Shown: piece by piece, positions 6,244-8,636 of the stretch | How positions within the stretch are numbered: position 1 is the first letter of the stretch | How the letters are laid out: each line of letters begins with the position of its first letter | Assembly (NCBI GenBank): GCA_030453005.1 | Contig: JAKDLE010000078.1 | Location: 1 to 8,636 of the forward strand | Direction of reading: 5' to 3' | From: Pseudonocardia sp. | GTDB lineage: Bacteria; Actinomycetota; Actinomycetes; Mycobacteriales; Pseudonocardiaceae | Length of the DNA: 8,636 bases | The notes under the pieces: generated by a model | What the model was told of the DNA's origin: nothing | The model's database searches: none | The model's input: only the letters and a program-made list of their open reading frames with translations | Translations under genes and position numbers: made by a program

Positions 6244-6708
6244 ATGACGACAACTTCAGGCGATAGAGCGGCCCAACTGGCCGAGGCGGGCCTGGATGGG
6301 CAGAACAGGACCGCACTGGGTCGAGTGCTCGGTACCGGAAGCATCGGGTACGCCGAGGAGGGGCCCGACGGCAAGATGACCGCCACCGTCCGGATCCCCG
6401 AGGACGAGCTGTGCTGGGAGCCCGGGACCCTCATCCTGCCGCACGGCGGCGACCTCGAGCTCACGCTCATCAACGACGACAAGAACACCCACTGTGCCGT
6501 GCTGCCCAACAACGGGGACCCCAAGATCATCTGGTTGGTGAACCACGCCAAGGGGACGGCCTCTCTGAACCTGGACGGCCCGGGCACCTACTACTACGGC
6601 TCCACGACCGGCAACGACGAGGGCCGCGGCCTGACCGGGGCGATCGTGATCGGCGGGGAAGTCCCCGACGAGGCCAAGCTCGACCGTCCCCCGCAGCCGC
6701 GCCCGTAG
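6244..6708 (+). CDS. Cupredoxin-fold protein lacking most type-1 copper ligands
   Basis: A 154-residue protein with a plastocyanin/azurin-like beta-sandwich pattern: TATVRIPEDELCWEPGTLIL, then DLELTLINDDKNTHCAVLPN, then GPGTYYYGSTTGNDEGRGLT and GAIVIGG. The first-ligand position keeps His83 (THCAVLP). The loop that normally carries Cys, His and Met instead reads TYYYGSTTGNDEGRGL, so a classical blue-copper site looks impossible. Cys57 and Cys84 could form a disulfide or another site. No Sec, Tat or lipobox signal is seen. The start at 6244 is chosen because GGGAGGA (6228-6234) lies 9 nt upstream. ATG 6235 is too close to it, and the TTG at 6169 has no ribosome-binding site. It is 14 nt upstream of the quinoprotein gene and is presumably its partner, either in electron transfer or in assembly, which the sequence cannot settle. 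Confidence 0.75.
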   Translation: MTTTSGDRAAQLAEAGLDGQNRTALGRVLGTGSIGYAEEGPDGKMTATVRIPEDELCWEPGTLILPHGGDLELTLINDDKNTHCAVLPNNGDPKIIWLVNHAKGTASLNLDGPGTYYYGSTTGNDEGRGLTGAIVIGGEVPDEAKLDRPPQPRP

Positions 6709-6722
6709 AGAAGGAGCAGACG

Positions 6723-8411
6723 ATGACCGACTACGTCGACGCAGGCGCAGCCATTCCGCATCAGCAACTCAGCGCCGTCAAGGGAAGCGCGCCGGCCACC
6801 GGGAACGTGGACTACGAGCGGATCCAAGGCGCCCGCTCGGAGCCGCAGAACTGGCTCACCTACTACGGCACCTACGACGGTCAGCGCTACAGCGACCTGG
6901 ACCAGGTCAACAAGGACAACGTCAAACGGCTGTCCCCGGCGTGGGTGTTCCAGGCCGGCGCGACGGGCATGCAGTCCGGCGCGTCGACCTACTCGTTCGA
7001 GGCCTCCCCGATCGTCGTGGAGGGGGTCATGTATGTCTCCGGCCCGGACGGCCGGTGCTGGGCCCTGGACGCCGTGACCGGCGAGGAACTCTGGCGCTAT
7101 AAGCACGCCTCCCCCTACGACGTCTCGCTGTGCTGCGGGAACGTCAACCGGGGCGTGGCCGTGGGGCACGGGAAGGTCTACATGGCCACCCTCAACGCCC
7201 ACGTCGTCGCGCTGGACGCGACGACCGGCGAGAAGGTCTGGGACACCACCGTCGGTGACGTGCGGGCCGGGGAGAGCCGCACCGTGGCGCCGCTGATCGT
7301 GAAGGACATGGTCGTCGTCGGGAGCTCCGGCGGGGAGTTCGGGACCCGCGGGTGCCTCGACGCGCTCGACGCCCAGACCGGCGAGCGCCGCTGGCGCAGC
7401 TACATGATCCCCAAGCCCGGCGAGCCCGGGTCCGAGACCTGGCCGGACGACGGCGAGGCGTGGCAGCGCGGCGGTGCGAACTGCTGGGTCACCCCCACCT
7501 ACGACCCGGAGCTGGAGCTGCTCTACCAGGGCACGGGCAACCCGGCGCCCGACTTCGACGGCGCCGTGCGCCCCGGCGACAACCTCTACACCGACAGCAT
7601 CGTCGCGATCGACGTCAACACCGGTCAGATCCGCTGGCACTACCAGTGCACCCCGCACGACCTGTGGGACTACGACTCCACGATGGAGAACCTCCTGTTC
7701 GACGCCCCCGACGGGCGCAAGCTGCTCGCGCACGCGGACAAGAACGGGTACTTCTTCGTTCTGGACCGCACCAACGGCGAGCTGGTCCGGGTGTTCCCGT
7801 TCGTCGACCGGATCACGTGGGGTGAGATCACCCCCGAGGGCAAGGTCACGCCCAAGGTGTACCCGGACGAGGAGGGCGTGCCGGTGCACTTCTGGCCGGG
7901 GCCCGCCGGGGGCAAGGAATGGACCCACATGGCCTACAGCCGCCAGACGGGTCTGATCTACGTGCCGGTGCAGGAGGTCGGGGCGACCGCCACTCGCAGG
8001 CGCCGCGAGTTCAAGGAGAGCATCCCCTACTGGGGCGCGGGCGTCGCCGTGGACCTCGAGGACTTCTACGGCTACGTGGCCGCCATCGACCCGGTCTCCG
8101 GCGAGGAGAAGTGGCGCTGGCGCAACGAGTACCCGATGTGCGCCTCGACGCTGGTCACGGCAGGCGGGCTGGTGTTCCAGGGCACGCCGACGGGTGAGTT
8201 CGTCGCCCTGGACGCCGAGACCGGCGAGAAGCTGTGGCAGTTCCAGTGCGGGAGCGGGCACCACAGCAGCCCCAGCACCTACAGTGTCGACGGCAGGCAG
8301 TACTTCGCGGTCCCGACCGGATGGGGTGGCTGGATCGAGGGGTTCCTCCCCGGGTTGCTCGGTGCCGCCGCGGGCGACGCGCTGTTCGTCTTCGCCCTGC
8401 CCCAGGACTAG
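6723..8411 (+). CDS. PQQ-dependent alcohol dehydrogenase, lanthanide-type, without a signal peptide
   Basis: A 562-residue eight-bladed quinoprotein dehydrogenase. At least six tryptophan-docking repeats are visible, for example WALDAVTGEELW (residues 113-124), VALDATTGEKVW and FVALDAETGEKLW (493-505). The adjacent-cysteine disulfide motif is at Cys137-Cys138 (LCCGNVNRG). Metal/PQQ site residues are Glu205 (SSGGEFGTRG), Asn273 (GTGNPAP) and the catalytic Asp316 in WDYD. Asp318, two residues later, is the extra carboxylate that marks lanthanide-using XoxF-type enzymes; calcium MxaF has Ala there. There is no C-terminal haem c domain (no CxxCH), so electrons must leave to a separate acceptor. 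The N-terminus (MTDYVDAGAAIPHQQLSAVK) has no hydrophobic segment or twin arginine. AAGGAG at 6711-6716 fixes the ATG at 6723. The substrate is probably a primary alcohol or aldehyde, not readable from sequence. Confidence 0.92.
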   Translation: MTDYVDAGAAIPHQQLSAVKGSAPATGNVDYERIQGARSEPQNWLTYYGTYDGQRYSDLDQVNKDNVKRLSPAWVFQAGATGMQSGASTYSFEASPIVVEGVMYVSGPDGRCWALDAVTGEELWRYKHASPYDVSLCCGNVNRGVAVGHGKVYMATLNAHVVALDATTGEKVWDTTVGDVRAGESRTVAPLIVKDMVVVGSSGGEFGTRGCLDALDAQTGERRWRSYMIPKPGEPGSETWPDDGEAWQRGGANCWVTPTYDPELELLYQGTGNPAPDFDGAVRPGDNLYTDSIVAIDVNTGQIRWHYQCTPHDLWDYDSTMENLLFDAPDGRKLLAHADKNGYFFVLDRTNGELVRVFPFVDRITWGEITPEGKVTPKVYPDEEGVPVHFWPGPAGGKEWTHMAYSRQTGLIYVPVQEVGATATRRRREFKESIPYWGAGVAVDLEDFYGYVAAIDPVSGEEKWRWRNEYPMCASTLVTAGGLVFQGTPTGEFVALDAETGEKLWQFQCGSGHHSSPSTYSVDGRQYFAVPTGWGGWIEGFLPGLLGAAAGDALFVFALPQD

Positions 8412-8445
8412 ACCCACCGCACACTGGACGACGCGGAACACCGCA

Positions 8446-8457
8446 GGAGGGAGGTGA
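8446..8457 (+). promoter_or_regulatory. Very strong ribosome-binding site of pqqA
   Basis: The purine run GGAGGGAGGTGA contains a near-complete anti-16S match (GGAGGTGA) ending 6 nt before the ATG at 8464. It identifies the start of a gene too short to stand out by length and suggests a high translation rate, as expected for a precursor peptide consumed one molecule per cofactor. Confidence 0.75.
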
Positions 8458-8463
8458 CGGCAC

Positions 8464-8556
8464 ATGGAGCGTCTCGCGCAGTGGGAGGCCCCCGACTTCG
8501 AGGAGATCGGGTGTGCGCCCGAGGTGACGATGTACATCGCCCGCTCGGAGGCCTGA
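8464..8556 (+). CDS. pqqA: PqqA, precursor peptide of pyrroloquinoline quinone
   Basis: A 30-residue peptide with the PqqA pattern W-x-x-P-x-F-E-E-I (residues 7-15) followed by EVTMY. Glu20 and Tyr24, spaced E-x3-Y, are the two residues that the radical-SAM enzyme PqqE links and that become PQQ after excision. The N-terminal part matches the leader bound by PqqD. Cys17 and the rather long tail (IARSEA) are minor departures from the shortest PqqA peptides. The start is fixed by a very strong Shine-Dalgarno. It lies 52 nt after the quinoprotein gene on the same strand, so enzyme and cofactor precursor are probably made from one transcript. The remaining pqq genes (pqqB-E) are not in the window and may follow to the right. 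Confidence 0.92.
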   Translation: MERLAQWEAPDFEEIGCAPEVTMYIARSEA

Positions 8557-8580
8557 GGCCGACGGACAGGTGAACGTGGA

Positions 8581-8608
8581 GGGGCGCCCGAGTTGGTACC
8601 CGCGCCCC
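8581..8608 (+). terminator. Hairpin after pqqA
   Basis: GGGGCGC (8581-8587) pairs with GCGCCCC (8602-8608) across a 14-nt loop, 24 nt after the pqqA stop. It is followed by a C-rich run rather than U's. It could be a terminator or attenuator that lets pqqA be transcribed more than later pqq genes, or a stabilising 3' structure. The sequence stops too soon to tell. Confidence 0.35.
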
Positions 8609-8636
8609 ACCCCGCCTCCCCCCCCCACCCAAACCC

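Noticed and set aside
6411..6722. N-terminal extension of the quinoprotein that might supply a signal peptide
   Set aside because: The frame is open, but it overlaps the cupredoxin-like gene out of phase. Its translation is Arg/His/Pro-rich with no hydrophobic segment, and the AAGGAG site supports the ATG at 6723.
6594..8537. 647-codon open frame on the minus strand
   Set aside because: It mirrors the quinoprotein dehydrogenase and pqqA, and has no recognisable motif or ribosome-binding site.
1..8636. CRISPR arrays, tRNA or rRNA genes, transposase genes
   Set aside because: No regularly spaced repeats, cloverleaf or rRNA-like sequence, or transposase motifs were found. The only repeats are the hydrolase duplication and short inverted repeats.

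Overview
The window is GC-rich with strongly GC-biased third codon positions, very few poly-T tracts, GTG starts and several TANNNT boxes placed 6-8 nt before a start codon (the leaderless-mRNA layout common in Actinobacteria). Gene content and style suggest a filamentous actinomycete of the Pseudonocardiaceae kind. That placement is inferred from style and protein flavour, not from a marker gene.

Layout. (a) 1-164: an intergenic region with a good -35/-10 pair and a Shine-Dalgarno pointing left, so a divergent gene probably starts just outside the left edge. (b) 165-839 (+): a complete glyoxalase-II-like metallo-beta-lactamase-fold hydrolase, ending in a hairpin. (c) 918-1467 (-): a Phd/YefM antitoxin overlapping a RelE/ParE-type toxin by 4 nt. 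The toxin carries a one-base frameshift. (d) About 1496-1749: a scar holding a near-identical 113-bp copy of the 3' part of the hydrolase gene. At its breakpoint lies a 66-bp inverted repeat with a perfect 36-bp palindromic core. (e) 1775-3961 (+): a cytoplasmic DPP-IV-like S9 serine peptidase. (f) 4038-5018 (+): a tight rubredoxin + R2-like ligand-binding oxidase (R2lox) pair, followed by a hairpin. (g) 5019-6243: about 1.2 kb with no convincing gene, ending in the probable control region of the next operon. (h) 6244-8556 (+): a PQQ operon with a cupredoxin-fold protein lacking most type-1 copper ligands, a quinoprotein alcohol dehydrogenase with the lanthanide-type Asp-x-Asp pair, and a 30-codon pqqA gene encoding the PQQ precursor peptide.

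How the genes work together. PqqA supplies the backbone of the cofactor used by the dehydrogenase next to it, and the small cupredoxin-like protein is a candidate partner. Neither the dehydrogenase nor that partner has a visible Sec or Tat signal peptide, although quinoprotein alcohol dehydrogenases normally work outside the cytoplasmic membrane. The rubredoxin is the obvious candidate electron donor for the R2lox, a family whose physiological reaction and redox partner are, as far as I know, unsettled. These two redox modules are the most interesting parts of the window. The duplication around the broken toxin-antitoxin module records a local rearrangement.
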